From positions 118,344 to 182,343 of the forward strand of contig VYZB01000380.1 in the NCBI GenBank assembly GCA_013397455.1: 64,000 nt of DNA. The letters are read 5' to 3'. Shown in pieces: positions 13,516 through 26,700 of the stretch. Every line of letters starts with the position of its first letter. Position 1 is the first letter of the stretch. The position numbers and the translations under genes are program-made. The stretch is from Crotophaga sulcirostris (taxonomy: Eukaryota; Chordata; Aves; Cuculiformes; Crotophagidae). The notes under the pieces are model-generated. The model was not told where the DNA came from, made no database searches, and saw only the letters and a list, made by a program, of their open reading frames with translations.

Positions 13516-14230
13516 ATGCATAGCTATAGACTAGGGACCGATTGGCTGGAGAGTAGTCAGGCAGAAAGGGACCTGGGAGTGCTGGTTGACAGGAAGCTCA
13601 ACATGAGCCAGCAGTGTGCCCAGGTGGCCAAGAAGGCCAATGGCATCCTGGTCTGCATCAGGAATAGTGTGGCGAGCAGGACCAGAGAAGTTATTGTCCC
13701 CCTCTACTCGGCACTGGTCAGGCCTCACCTTGAATACTGCGTACAGTTCTGGGCCCCTCAGTTTGGGAAAGATGTCAGGATACTGGAGGATGTCCAGAGG
13801 AGGTCAACAAAGATGGTGAAAGGGCTGGAGCACAAGCCCTACGAGGAGTGAGTGAGGGAGCTGGGGCTGTTTAGTCTGGAGAAGAGGAGGCTCAGGGGTG
13901 ACTTTATTGCTCTCTACAACTACCTAAAAGGAGGTTGTAGTCAAGCAAGGGTTGATCTCTTCTCACAGGTGACCAGTGAGAGAACTAGAGGACATGGACT
14001 TAAACTTTGTCAGGGGAAGTTTAGACTTGATGTTAGGAAGAAGTTCTTCACTGAAAGGGTGATTGGCCATTGGAATGGTCACTGACCCTGGATGTGTTTA
14101 AGGGAAGACTGGATGAGGCACTGAGTGCCATGGTTTAGGTGATGAGATGGTGTTAGTGTTGGCTTATAGGTTGGACTTGATGATCTCAGAGGTCCCTTCC
14201 AACCTGGTTATACTGTGATACTGTGATACA
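13516..14230 (+). mobile_element. Younger CR1 LINE, 5'-truncated, nested in the older CR1
   Basis: Sense CR1 ORF2 C-terminal part: residues [20 protein letters not shown], then [33 protein letters not shown], and after an in-frame stop (about 13850) [15 protein letters not shown] and [20 protein letters not shown]. It ends in ATACTGTGATACTGTGATA. The open frame is broken at 13850 and again near 14083, so it is not functional. The 161-codon frame from 13366 is a chance fusion of older antisense CR1 with this element. Confidence 0.92.
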
Positions 14231-14400
14231 TCTTCCTGCCATTCCCTCGGCTCCTGTCATTGGTCACCAGAGAGAAGAGCTCAGCACCTGCTGCCCCTCC
14301 TCCCCTTGTGAGGAAGCAGTGAACTGCAACGAGGTGCCCCTTCGGCCGCCTCTTCTCCAGGCTGAACAGAGCAAGTGACTTCAGCCGCTCCCGAAGCTCC
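14231..14400 (-). mobile_element. Older CR1 LINE, second part, abutting the EIF3E CpG island
   Basis: It picks up the CR1 consensus where the first part stopped: TGCCATTCCCTCGG, CTCCTGTCATTGGTCACCAG, AGAGAAGAGCTCAG, TCTTCTCCAGGCTGAACA, GCCGCTCCCGAAGCTCCTTG. The 5' end of the element is lost at about 14400, where the EIF3E promoter island begins. Confidence 0.8.
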
Positions 14401-14613
14401 TTGGCCGCAGTCCCGCTCGCGCCCCCCTGCCAGGCAGCCCGCGATCAACGCCCACCCCGCTCCCGCGCTGCGACTCCAACGCCCCTGATCCCCAGTCCCC
14501 TCCGGACGCGGGGGGCGGGACCTCCAGGGGGGCCGGGCCGCGCCGGCGCGGCGCACGCGCGCAGGCCCCGTAAGAGCCGCGGTCGCCCCTTCTGCGTGCG
14601 CTGCCGGGTCCCG

Positions 14614-14622
14614 CCCCTCTTT
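14614..14622 (+). promoter_or_regulatory. EIF3E: Candidate 5' terminal oligopyrimidine (TOP) start
   Basis: CCCCTCTTT is an uninterrupted pyrimidine run 22 nt before the ATG. A second candidate, CCCCTTCT, lies at 14586-14593. eIF3e belongs to the group of translation-factor mRNAs reported to carry a 5' TOP, which couples translation to mTOR through LARP1. If transcription starts at the C of either run, the mRNA would have a TOP end and a very short leader without an upstream ATG. The assignment is inferential because the cap site is not visible. Confidence 0.45.
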
Positions 14623-14639
14623 GCGCGCCTGCCCGTGGC

Positions 14640-14650
14640 CAAGATGGCGG
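14640..14650 (+). promoter_or_regulatory. EIF3E: YY1-type motif over the start codon
   Basis: CAAGATGGCGG spans the initiation codon and matches the well-known YY1 binding core AAGATGGCGG. Such downstream YY1 sites overlapping the ATG are common in ribosomal-protein and translation-factor genes. The same bases give the strong Kozak context. Confidence 0.5.
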
Positions 14651-14733
14651 AGTACGACCTGACCACCCGCATCGCGCACTTCTTGGACCGGCACCTGGTG
14701 TTCCCGCTGCTGGAGTTCCTCTCCGTCAAGGAG
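14644..14733 (+). CDS. EIF3E: EIF3E coding exon 1 (residues 1-30)
   Basis: Starts at the ATG and ends at GAG before the donor GTACGC. It has 30 whole codons and leaves phase 0. It encodes the N-terminal helix ending in EFLSVKE. Confidence 0.98.
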
Positions 14734-17700
14734 GTACGCGGCTGCCCTGGGGCTGGGAGAGCCGGGCTGGCGGCCGCGGGAGCGGCGCAGGCGGTGCTGC
14801 CGGCGCCTCCCGTGGGCCTGGGGGTGCCGCGCGGCCCGGGCCCGGCCTGTGTGGCGGCTCGGAGCTCGCTGCCGGAGGGAGGGGCTGGGGCTGCTGCGCC
14901 GCGTGGGGAGCGGGGGGTGAGGAAGCGGCGTGAGGGCCTTCCCCGCGCGAAGGGGGCAGAGCGGGGCCGGGAAGAGGCCTGAGGCAGCCGCTCCTCACGC
15001 AGCGCCCCGCGCCGCGAAAGAGGGGAGCCCCTCTGCCTTTCTTCTCGTCTGGCGTCGCTTCTTTCCCTCCCTCTCAGTCGGGGCCGGGAACAGCAGAGGC
15101 TCCCCCTCCCCGCCGCCCTTCGTTTCCTGCCTGCTTCCCGGCCTCCTCCCCGGCCGCGTGAGGCGCCCCGCGCCGGGCCTGTGCCTGGCCCGCGGCCGCT
15201 GTCACTCGCGGGGTCCCTCAGCCGTGGGGCTGCAGGGCGGCCTGGCAGCCCACACCGGTGCAGGCAAGCTTGCTAATCAACTTTAACCGTTGTCGGCGCG
15301 AGCTTGTGTTTAAACCAAGTGTAAGTCCATTCTAGTGCTGTCCCTTGTTGGTCTCCTTATATATGTTTTTAATTATGTTACTGCGAAGAACCCAGCGATG
15401 CTTGAGACACTTAGACTAAACGCATCAATTTAAACTATCTGAAGTACTCATACATTTTAAAATGGAAACAAAATGGGTAAAAATACATAAGCTTTGATTT
15501 TAAAATAGATACTATTTTAGGCTCCAGAAATGAACCTATTAAGCATGCATACCTTGAGCTGAGTTGACCTAACCAGTTTTCATGTCGAGTGTATGGGCTT
15601 CACTTGGTGTCTGTCATCTTAAGGGTGTATTTAGTATTTTTTTATTTGTAAATCACCTTAAGTTAATAAAACAGTTATCTTTATAGTGTTAATCTTGAAC
15701 GACACGATGTTCGGAGCCAAACTTTTCAAATTCTATATCTAAAATATCCGTAAATGTGGTGTGGAGAATTATTACAATACAGCCTTCATGCAAATGTATT
15801 TTGAGGTGTACTTGAGTTTAGGCCCCTGCTTATGTCTTTAAGACCTAACAGTAGCTCACAAGTCATTGCTAAATTATCGGGTAGGAACTTCATAAAGCAA
15901 TTTGATGAATTTAAAAGAACACCATCCAGTTACACAAGCTAAACTAATTTTGACTTTATATTTACAGATCTAACAACACGTATTGGATTGCTCAGTGCTA
16001 CAATTAAGTTATAAGTTTGATCTCGAGTATGTCTTCTGAGATCTACTCTAAACTATTTGACTACTACACACTGTTCAGTGTGTTATTTTGTGGAAAGTAT
16101 TCATTACTTTGAAAAAAGATCTGACTAAGGTTTTTTTTTTTAGTGTGTGTGTTTATATATATTCATAAAATATTTATAATTTTCAGAGGTTTTTTATGTT
16201 GGTTTTTATGAATTTTAATCAGAATTACTATTCCTGTTAAAGGAACAGTAATCTAGAATGTTTCTTCAAACTAGGCTTTGAAGTTTCTACATTCATAAAT
16301 AGCAGGGAATTGCTGGTATCTTGCCAAGACCAGGAGTGCAGAGAGGCTGTATAGTAAGCGTGCTAAAGTGACAGAGCTGTCAGATCTTGCAAAGCTGTGA
16401 GATTTGATCGTAGAATCATAGTGTTGTTAAGGTTAGAAAAGACCTCAGAGATTATCAAGTCCAACCGTAGTAACCATTGATGTTTAAAACCATTTAATTG
16501 GACAAAAAACCATAAATGAACTTTGCTGTAAAGGTGACTACATAATATGAATTGGAAACTACTTAATAGTATTCAAAGAAATCAGTTCATAATTCTTGTT
16601 TCAGATATACAATGAAAAAGAGCTACTCCAAGGAAAACTGGACCTCCTTAGTGATACCAACATGGTGGATTTTGCTATGGATGTGTACAAAAATCTTTAT
16701 TCTGATGAAATTCCACATGGTAAGCAGCTTGTTTTGAAGTAATATTTGCTTTACACCCTTTTTGAAATAATAATTAGCTAGTGGTAATGTCCTTTTTGCA
16801 CTTAAACTAAAATACTGTTTAACTTTGGCCTCAATGATATGATGTTTAATACTGAAGCAAATAGAATCCCCTAATACTGGGAACTTTGAGTTTGTTGGTC
16901 TGTCAGGAGTATAGTCTGAGTGATATCTGAAATACTTCGGTGCTGATTTGGTCATTTCAAGCACTTTAAAGGTATACCCTAACAGAGTTCCCCTTGTTTT
17001 TCATCTGTCAAACAGTATTGCACAACAATTCAGGGTTGCTAAACTTTTTCTACAAAGCATCTGGTATAATAAGGGTAGGTTTCTATTGTAAGTAATTCCA
17101 TTAATCCATCTGTCCCTGGTTGATTTTTAAACTTTGAGGAGATACAGATGTGTCTAAATCCATGTTTTCCACACTTCTATCAACATGGAAATCGCCATTT
17201 CTCTAGAAGAAAATGTGAATTAATATTATCATAACAAATATGAAATTTTATCTTACTGGAAACTTTCCTGTTTACTACTTAAATGTCTGTGTTACTGAGA
17301 AGCATTTGGGGGATGGAGAGAAAATTAGGGCGTCTTGCTTTCTCCAAATTCTACCCTTCATGGGATTTAGGGTTTGCTTTTTTTCAATTGTTGTATGCTT
17401 TTCCTGGGTGGATTTTTTTTGTTTGTTTGTTTTTCCTTCGTGACACTAGTCCTCTGAATATACTTCTTGCTGTTCCTCCATCTTTTTTCATTTTATGGAA
17501 TTCCTTACCTTTTTCTAAACTAGTGGAACTACAGTCTGTCTTGCCTACAACTTAGGAGGAAGAGACTCAGTTGCTCCTGTGTAGTCAGGTACAAGATCCA
17601 GCTGTTCTCCTCCTATGGATTTTACTCTTTCTGGATTCTCTAAGCAGCAGAGTTGTCAGTTAGCCTCTTTAGAAATACATGAGGAGAACTGATAGATTTA

Positions 17701-20700
17701 TGGATGTTGTATTCATTGTTTTGACCCAATCTCTGATGTGCTAGCATTAGGTGTTGTTGATGTGTCTATGTGCACTGATACATGGGACTTACAGTGAATA
17801 ATAAGAACCAGAGGGTTTTGCTTCTGTAATCTTGGAAACAGTCGTAATGATAGCGTCACCTTTAGGTTACTTATCTGTTCTACTGATTAGAAAAGTCAGA
17901 CCATTACAGGGCTATAAAAACCTAAAAGGTGAAGAGGTTTGCTTTCTTTCTTTTCTTTCTTGCCTTACTCTAGCCTTTCTAAACTACTAATGTTGCTAGT
18001 AAAATGCTGAAGTAGTAAATAGCACAAGAAATAACAATCCTCACACACTTTCATGAAGAAACTGGTCTAATGACTTCTGTGTTCTGATTACAGCCACTTA
18101 TATAAGCTGGTTGCTCAGTGTATAATTTCATAAGGTCATAGCTGCAAGTCAGTTGAATGAATTTGATCACTGAGATTTTTCTGCTGTTTTTTTCCACAGT
18201 TGTAGTGTTTTTCTTACTACTTTCAGGTATCTCTGTAAGATTTGCCATCATCAGTTTGGCAGGCTTTTTTAATATGACGACTTACTTTTGTTTGTCTGTG
18301 GCTCGTATTCAACAGTGCAAAATTAAATTAGGCAGAGGTATTACTTCAACAAAGAGGCAGTTGTTCAGGGTGCTTCCTGGTGCAACTTTTTGTGAAAAGG
18401 TCTTAGCTTATTCTGAGGTCCTTCTGTGATGTGTCATCTTTATGCATCAACACTTACCAAAATGTACGTACAAACAGGTTCTTTTCATTTGTGGAATTGC
18501 TGACTTCATTAGAATTCTACGCTGATTCTTCGTTCCTTAAGGCCTCACTGTTTTAAATACTCAAAGCAAAGTTCATTTGTACTGTTATGCTTAGAAATGT
18601 CTGCACAACTTGTAGTTGCTTTTTTTCTTATGTTCCATAAGATCAACTTATAGTTACACTGCCAGGAAATGTCACAGGAAAACATTTTTGTGTTTGTAAG
18701 TCAATTGAATGGTTTTTCCTTGATCTGTCTCCGCTTCCTCTTTTGTAATCTCAAGATTCATCTGAAGTTGGAGATAACTTCTCCTTACTGGAACACTTCC
18801 TATCAGGCAAGTCGTTCTTAGTTTTAGGCTGGATCACCACTATGGTGTTATACACTTTGGACCTCCTTTACGAATATACGTAGTCAAATCACAAAAGAAA
18901 TGTTTAATAGGTTCACTGTGGCATTGAGTGTCCTGGTGTATGGTTCACTTTCATGGTTTCCTGCATATTCTCTCCTGGGATTTGGTTTTGGTTTCTCTGG
19001 TCCCAAGTTTCTTGGCTCATGTAGCCAATCTCAGAGTGACAGTGCTTTTTCTTTAGCTTCTTTTTTAAGCATATAGGCTTTTCTGAATTTTATTTAAGTG
19101 TTCATTTTATTGCACTGGTAGCACTTGGTGAGGAATCATGGGTCTGTGTAAAGTGATCACATAAAACTCTTAATTTTATTTCCTAACAGTTTTTCATAGC
19201 TTTTTATTAATTAATGAACTGTTAGATACTTCTGGGTTTGTGATTTGACTGAGAGGACAAGTGAGGAAGGAATTGGGAAGATGTTCAAGTGTACTGTCAG
19301 CACCATGTAATTAGGGGTTGGTTTCTGTAAAAACTTAAAGCATTACATTAAAATGTCTTTTGTGTGTTTAGCTTTGCGGGAGAAGAGAACAACTGTTGTT
19401 GCACAGCTGAAGCAGCTTCAAGCTGAAACTGAACCTATTGTCAAGATGTTTGAGGATCCAGAGACTACAAGGCAAATGCAGTCCACTAGGTAATTTCTGA
19501 CATAATTTCATAGGAAATTGAGGGGAAATATGGGCTGAAACAGTTCATATACTCTTTCCTAGGAGGCCATCTGCCCTCTCTCCCTTTTCTACCATCCTCA
19601 GAGCATTATGGAGTGCTATCTTTCTTAACCTGGGAGGCCTGGGGAATAAGCTTGCTTTTGGCCTCATGGCACATATTTCTTTGAGGAGTCCTGTAATTTC
19701 CTCCTTAACCTCTCCCCCAGCCTTGAACTGGCCAGCTTGTTGGTGTGAGATAGTGTTTGTGATAACCTCTTTAAGACACATCCAATTTCTTTTCACTTTG
19801 CTTATGGGAGTAGTTAAAGTAGAATGTGTTTGTCTGCACGTTATGTCTAAGGACTATGGGAGTTTTCTTATGGTTAAGCCTGAATTGGGCCTGTAGGAAA
19901 GAGTTTGGCTGTAGTCATTGAGGTATTAACTGCCCAGCTTCAACAGAGAGCTGGGTAGGTTTTCTGACAAATTACTGCTTATTATCTTTACGTCGGAAGC
20001 ATTGTTATTATTGTTGTAAGTGTGTCTAACCAACTCTGGAAAATTAATTCTTCATCCTTACCTGCTCTAAAATTTCAAATACAGCATATGCTTTATCTGA
20101 TATCTAGATACTTTATCTATGGCTCAACTTAAATTTGAAGCCTATACATGAATTTATTGTTAGCAAACTTTATACGTCAACTTTGCAGCAAATTTTGTTT
20201 CAGAACTAGTACATAATTTTTGCTTTTAAAATGTCTGTAAACTTTGCAGCTCGGAAATATTGGTTATGGTTGTTGGCTTGACGGAGGTTTTAATCCAGAT
20301 GTTGGGGTTATGCAGTAATGAAGACAATCAGGCTGGAAGGTGTCAATCTATGAGACCTGAGTAATGTGCTTTAATAATTGAAAGCAACTTTTTATTCTTC
20401 AGCTTCTGTGAATATCTGCTCATGATTTGGAATTCGTATCAAATTTAGAACTGCATATTATCAGGGTTTTAGATCACTTCTTTTGATCCATGGCAGTACT
20501 GTTTGGAACATCAAAGTCTGGGAAATGGTGGATGCTATGTAAAGGAGATCTGGCAAGTGGAAGTTCTTTCAAGAATAAGCCAAAGCATTTAAGTTTTTTT
20601 TTCTATGCAGCTGTTGGAGGACATTGACTTTAAAAATGTAGAGGAATACTTAGTATTCCTCATCCTTGAAGTATGTGCTACTGGAAGAAACCCATGAGAT

Positions 20701-23700
20701 GATTTCACTGGCAGTTCGCAGTAATACTTGAAGTACTCCTGGCTACCTTGGCAATGTGCCATTTCCCTGTAGAATCTTACAAGTTCTAATCAAATGAACC
20801 TGCAGCAGTCAGTTGATTTCTGAGTAAATGAGGAATTTTTCCCATGCATACACTTTCACTGTTGAGCTTGTTGCTCTTCTGTTCAGCTAAATCTTGGTTA
20901 CTTGTTATGTTAAATATAGTAGTTCCATGAATAAAACAAATATTCATTAAGTTAACTAGTGTTTAAAAATAAACACAAGTATCTGAAATTCTGTGGTTAT
21001 TAATGTGAGACTTACTAGTTAATGAGACTTACTAGTGGTAGATAATTTCATGTTTACCTACTGGAGGCTTGAACTTTCCTTTGGTCTAGATAATATTGCT
21101 TGTCCTTTTATCCACGTTAAATAAAAAAACTCCAGAAATGTCAGGTGGGAATTAGATGTTTAGAATTTACTAAGTACAATTATTCATAGTTGTGCTTTCT
21201 GCAGGCATTTCCTGTGATAGAGGTATTCTTGCTAGCCAGTGTGTTCCAGTGCTAACAGTGGGATAAATATCCTTTCTAACTCTATTTTACTTTAGCCTTT
21301 GCCATTTATTTCCATCTCCTGTTAAATTGAAGGTGTTTGGCTAGAGTAACTGCTGTGGAATTAGAACTTGAGAGTGGGAAGAGCTCTAAGTCATAATTGA
21401 ACTTTCATACTGAAAGCTGAGGACGCCTTCAAATTTAAAACAACCTCCCACCCTTTCTTAAGTCTAGTTATTGTTGTAGGTAGCATTTGATATTTAAAAT
21501 TTTATTAATTTTAACCTTTTGAAACTTTGTCCTGACACTTTACGAGCAGCTAGCTCGCTATTTCTGCAGTTCCTTTTGTAAACGCGGAGGAGTATCACTA
21601 TAAATTTATACTCTGGGTATTTTAACAGCTAAACATTGTGTTGTGTTACATGGTGACAACCAGTTTGTTTTGGAAAAAACAGTTTTTATCTTTTTATTAT
21701 AGGGACGGTCGGATGCTGTTTGACTATTTAGCAGAGAAGCATGGTGTAAGTGTTTTTAATTCTTATCTGTTTGAATTCAGTTCTACACGTCAGTCCAGCC
21801 TCCCACACAATTATGAACTAACGTTTTGGCCTGTCTCATGTCTGTAGCTAATAGGCAGAATTCCTGATGCTGACGTTTTAGTGGAATACCTTTGACCTTT
21901 TTACTTCTTTATACAAATGAAAATAAAACTGGAGGTTAATGTTAGATGCATCCTTGTAACTAAGATGTGCTTTACTTCTGTAATACAGTACTTCCAACTT
22001 TTTTACAGTATTGGCATAATCTTGAATTCAGTAGCATGTATTAAGAGTGTAATAGTTGTCCTTCATGTGTAACATGTCTTTCAAAGAACCTGAAGACTTC
22101 AAAGGTTACTTTACTAATAAAATTAGCTTGTAAGAGCGTTTTTTCCAGTGAAGGAAAGCTGATTTGTATTTTTTTTCAGTTTAGGCAGGAGTACCTAGAT
22201 ACACTCTACAGATATGCAAAATTTCAGTATGAATGTGGTAATTACTCGGGAGCTGCGGAATATCTCTACTTCTTCAGGGTTTTGGTAAGTTTGTGGTATT
22301 TGTTGATTTGGGGTTTTTTTGTGGTTGGTTTGGTTGTTGTGGTCTTGTGATTTGTTGTTTTTTTTTCTTTTCCAATTAAATACTTGGACCAGTAAGTTGA
22401 CTGTATTCTTATTATATATTAATTTTGAACTTTTTGTGGTAATTACTGTGCACCAAAAAAAAGTTGAAAATTATTTTTAATAATCATCACTGACTTGTTC
22501 TGCAATTCTGTTATTGTCAGGCTGAGTTCAGAACTGTCCTTTAGGTTTGTAGATCTTGTAGTAACTTCTAATTACAAAATACTTCTTTCCTCGCTGTAAA
22601 TTTATCCTTGAAAAAATAGTGAAAAAAAAAATTGGCAAAACGAATACTTGTTTTTGTGCACGGATGTTATCAATAATAGTGCAAAGCTTGCAGGTGGATT
22701 AAATGTAACTGGTGGTAATGGTGAACTGCAGACTTCTTATCTGATTTTTTCATCTGTCTTCTCTTGAGTTTTGTGATGGATTTAAGAGCGAGAGTCACTT
22801 GCCTAGGAAGCTTAAAGAGCTTAGGGGAGAATTGTGGAACCAGATCCATTGTCTTTGAAGCAGCTGTTTTCATGATGTGGTTATTAATATAATTTGTTAA
22901 TGGTAGGAGTGAATTTTGAGAATGAAGATTCAGTGTCTTGTCAGAGTCTTGACACAATAAATTTTTTGTTGGTGGTCAGTGAAAGTGCCATTTAACTAAC
23001 AAATGGAAATTTAAGGTAACATCTTGAAAATCCAGGTGCTGTAGCTAGAACAGATGCAGTATCTAAAGGCAACTATTGTGACTACGTAACTGTAATTATG
23101 TCATTTGGAACTAGCACTATGTGTGAATCTCAAAGTACAAGTATGTGCTAAATTGGCACCATGGTTTTCTGGAAGATAATGACTTTTAAACTGTGTAACT
23201 TTCATTAATATGTGGCGTGATTGTTGACAATACGTAGTGATTCATATGTTGAGGTGTGTTTCTTGCTGTCCAATTTCTAGTCCTATTGAAAAATATCCTA
23301 AACTTTCTGAAATATTGCTAGAGTAAATAACAATAACTCCTGTAATTGACTATAATTAAGTAAACAAAACTGGGAAATATATCTTGTTGATTTGAAGTAG
23401 GAATGAGCTGAATAGTTAGACTAAACGTTGATGATAAAGTTGAGGTTTTTCTGTATCGCTTTCAGTGTTATAGGTACATTCCATGTGCTGAGACGGGAAA
23501 TAAGTTACTTATGTAGGTTTGTGAGCAGCTGTCCTTAATTCTTCATGCTTTAATTCTGGGCTTAGCGTTTTGTTCTTATGTCCAATAACCAATTTGAAAG
23601 TCAAGTACTGATTTTGTGCTGGCAATAGCTTGGTATAGGACTTTTGTTACTAATTCTGATGGGAGAAGCTTTGTTTAAAGTTCTGTGCAATGAAACATAA

Positions 23701-26700
23701 CCTATGAAAGAACTATTGTAACTGTTTTGAGAACAGAATTTGACACTATGAATGACCTAGTGTAATTCATTCCTGTATAAAAGTAACACAACTTGACCTT
23801 AGGATTGCCCTTCCAGGAAATAGATTCACTACTGCAAAGTTGCAGTTTGACTGGGCACTTCTGTAAGGAGTATACTTTTTGACACAGCATTAGCAGTAAG
23901 AACTTTTACTACAAGATTTTTTTAAGCTAGTTACCTATTATTATAATTTCTTTATGAAACTGCTTTGTAATAATGTTGATTTATTAATTTAGAAGGTGTA
24001 AAAAATTTGGAGTAACTGTCATCTGGTGCTCAGCCACTTTATTTTTTTTCTTTTTCTTAACTTAAAATTCAGCAGCATAGAACTTTGTCTTACTTTGACA
24101 GGATCTTTTAGTTTCTGCTTTAGGAGCTTTACTGTTGCTTTTTCTTCTGTTCATAAATTGCTGGGTTTTAAAGTATTTCATTTGGAAAGATAGGACCATG
24201 CAAATATTTTGAAAACTAAAAATACTGCTAGAAAATATTTTTGTTTTATATAGTAAATAACAATAAACCCACCCACCCCTCCCTATGACTCTGTTGCATT
24301 CTTGAAAATAGGTTCCAGCAACAGACAGAAATGCTTTGAGTTCTCTGTGGGGAAAACTGGCATCTGAAATTCTGATGCAGAATTGGGATGCCGCCATGGA
24401 AGATCTCACAAGACTAAAGGAGACGATAGATAATAATGTAAGTAAAATTTTGGTTATGTTAGTAAGATGAAATATTGGAACTGTTAGCAAGTTTTATTAG
24501 GAATCACTTGCAGGTTTGTTTTGGAGTTTACTGCCTTTTCACTAGATAACTTCTTAATGGGAGCATTGAAGGGTGCTTGTGAAGAAATAGTGAGGCTTAC
24601 TTTTTCAAATCATTTGCTTCCTTCTTACAGCTATTGAAAATATAGCTGAGAACTCTTAAGGAATTTCCAATAGACAGAACCCCAAACTTGTCACAAGAGT
24701 GAGTTTGGGAGCAAGGTATCACTCTGAAATTGTATGCTGCTTAAATTGTGAGTAGCTGTTGTAATACTCATTTTCTGTAAAGAATAGAATGCATGTAACT
24801 AAACTATACTCCCATGAAAATATTTCTAACAGAAAATGCAAGAGTTAGGCACTGGGACAGACTGCCCAGGTAGGTGGTTGAGTTACCATCCCTGGAAGTG
24901 TTTAAAAGACAGATAGATGAGTTTCTAGGGGACATGGTTTTGCAGAGGACAGGTACGGTTGGACTCGATGATCTTAAAAGTCTTTTCCAACGGGATGATT
25001 CTATGATTCTGGAAATAGATTTCAGTCAATTCAGCTACTTCACCAGCTACCAAATTCAGGTGAGCACCAAGAACAAGGGTATCTGTATTCCTTTCTACTC
25101 ACGGGGCTTCTATGCCCTATGTGAAATGTGAGAGTTTTGCTCTCCTGAACCAGAATCTTGAAAAGATGTTTGGTGGTGTGTGTTTGGGGTTTTAAGTCCA
25201 GAATTGTTCATCTGTGGTAGATGGCTAATTTTAACAGATTGTCTTCTCTAATTTTCTTATCTTTATGAGCTTATATAGTTATAATAGATTATTAAATTTG
25301 GCTGACTTATTAAAATCTAAGATTTTTTAGGATGCAATTATAGTAGTTCTCATGCTCTTTGGAATGATTATAACTTACTATGTCAGTTCATCCTGAACGT
25401 GTTGCTTTGCAGCCTGTTTGAAGTGCTGCTGAAGTTTGGAGCTAATACAACTATGGAGAGCTGCGTCCTTATTTGTACAGTATCAGCTGGTTTAAATGAA
25501 GTTAGTTACATTCTTATTTGTTGGCCGAAAGGGATTGTGGTGTTTCATCGTTGTCTGAGAGTGTATGGCAAAGAGTTCTGTGATGCTTTAGAGAGGAAGA
25601 AAAACTGAAAAACTAGGGAAGCCAAATAGTTCCTCAGATCACATCTGAAGACGGCATATGAGAAACAAAATTCAGAATTAAAAAGGGAAGTAATAACTTC
25701 TGTTAGTATGGTGGTTCTTGGAGAATCAAAATCTGCGCTCTTACATGAACAAAATAAAAATTTTGGCAGGCAATTTGGAATATAATACTGGAAAACTTAC
25801 CTTGGTTATATCATTCAGCGGATTTATCTTTAACAAATGACAGGTTACAAAGCTGGAGTTCAGACACAAGCCAAGGGTGATAATGACTAAAAGGAACCAG
25901 TGGAAAATCACAAGTTTTTGAACAAACGGGTTTCCATGCATTAGTATTCATGCAAACTTCCTGTGTTTTACTTGACTTAAATCAGTGTTATGTTTTCTTT
26001 TAGTCTGTAAGCTCTCCGCTGCAGTCTCTTCAGCAAAGAACATGGCTTATCCACTGGTCTCTGTTTGTGTTTTTTAATCATCCTAAAGGGAGAGACAATA
26101 TCATTGACCTTTTCCTCTATCAACCACAGTAAGTTGTGTTGTGGCTGTGTTGGGGTATGTAAATCAAAATGAATGCAGATCATGAATATGCAAGTATGTA
26201 GAACACTTCAGCCTAGAGTTGTTTCAGAAGTTCTAAAGATACTAAGACTTCGAATATTTTTTTCCCAAGCCTTTTTTTTTTTTTGTATATAACTGGCTTT
26301 TCTTCTTGGTTGTACTTCCCCTTCAAGGAGAAAGGGTGGTGAAGTAGGAAGAACTGGCTCTTCTTTGGTGCTTGGAGGGGATGGAACAACTGTTTTTTCT
26401 AAACTACCAACTCCTACCACATCTTTTAGGACTGTAGGGGATGGTATTGTTCTATTTTCATTTTAGAAAACCTATTTAACAAGCATTCTTCAGGAAAACT
26501 TGAGGAGAATAAAAGTGAAAATTGAAACGATATAGTCATTTGTGCAAGGAATGACTTCTTCTAAGTAGATCTAGGAGTCTAGAACAGCTTAACACTAAAA
26601 TTAGTAAAGCTTTCTTCTAGTACCTGTTTGGATGTAATGTATTAGAAAAGGAAAATAGTACTAAAGAAAAGCAGTTGAGTTCTTATATTATGATCCCAGT

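Larger units (their letters stand above)
14400..15290 (+). promoter_or_regulatory. EIF3E: EIF3E CpG-island promoter, 5' UTR and start of intron 1
   Basis: A very GC- and CpG-rich block surrounds exon 1 in otherwise AT-rich DNA, and no TATA box is visible. Sites seen: an Sp1-type GC box GGGGCGGG (about 14512-14519), an exact NRF1-type core GCGCACGCGC (14551-14560) and a second GC box CCGCCCC (14611-14617). The island extends through exon 1 into intron 1 to about 15290. This fits a constitutive housekeeping promoter. The transcription start cannot be fixed from sequence; I infer it lies between about 14580 and 14622. Confidence 0.85.

Noticed and set aside
13366..13851. 161-codon open frame that looks like a reverse-transcriptase-related gene
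   Set aside because: It is a chance fusion: the first part is antisense older CR1, the rest is the truncated younger CR1, and it ends in a nonsense codon within CR1 coding sequence.
14281..14998. Several 90-137 codon frames in the CpG island on the - strand
   Set aside because: GC-rich shadow frames opposite the EIF3E promoter and exon 1.
23428..23495. Possible C/D-box snoRNA in EIF3E intron 5 (TTGATGAT ... CTGA)
   Set aside because: The C box lacks the purine, and the flanks do not form a terminal stem.
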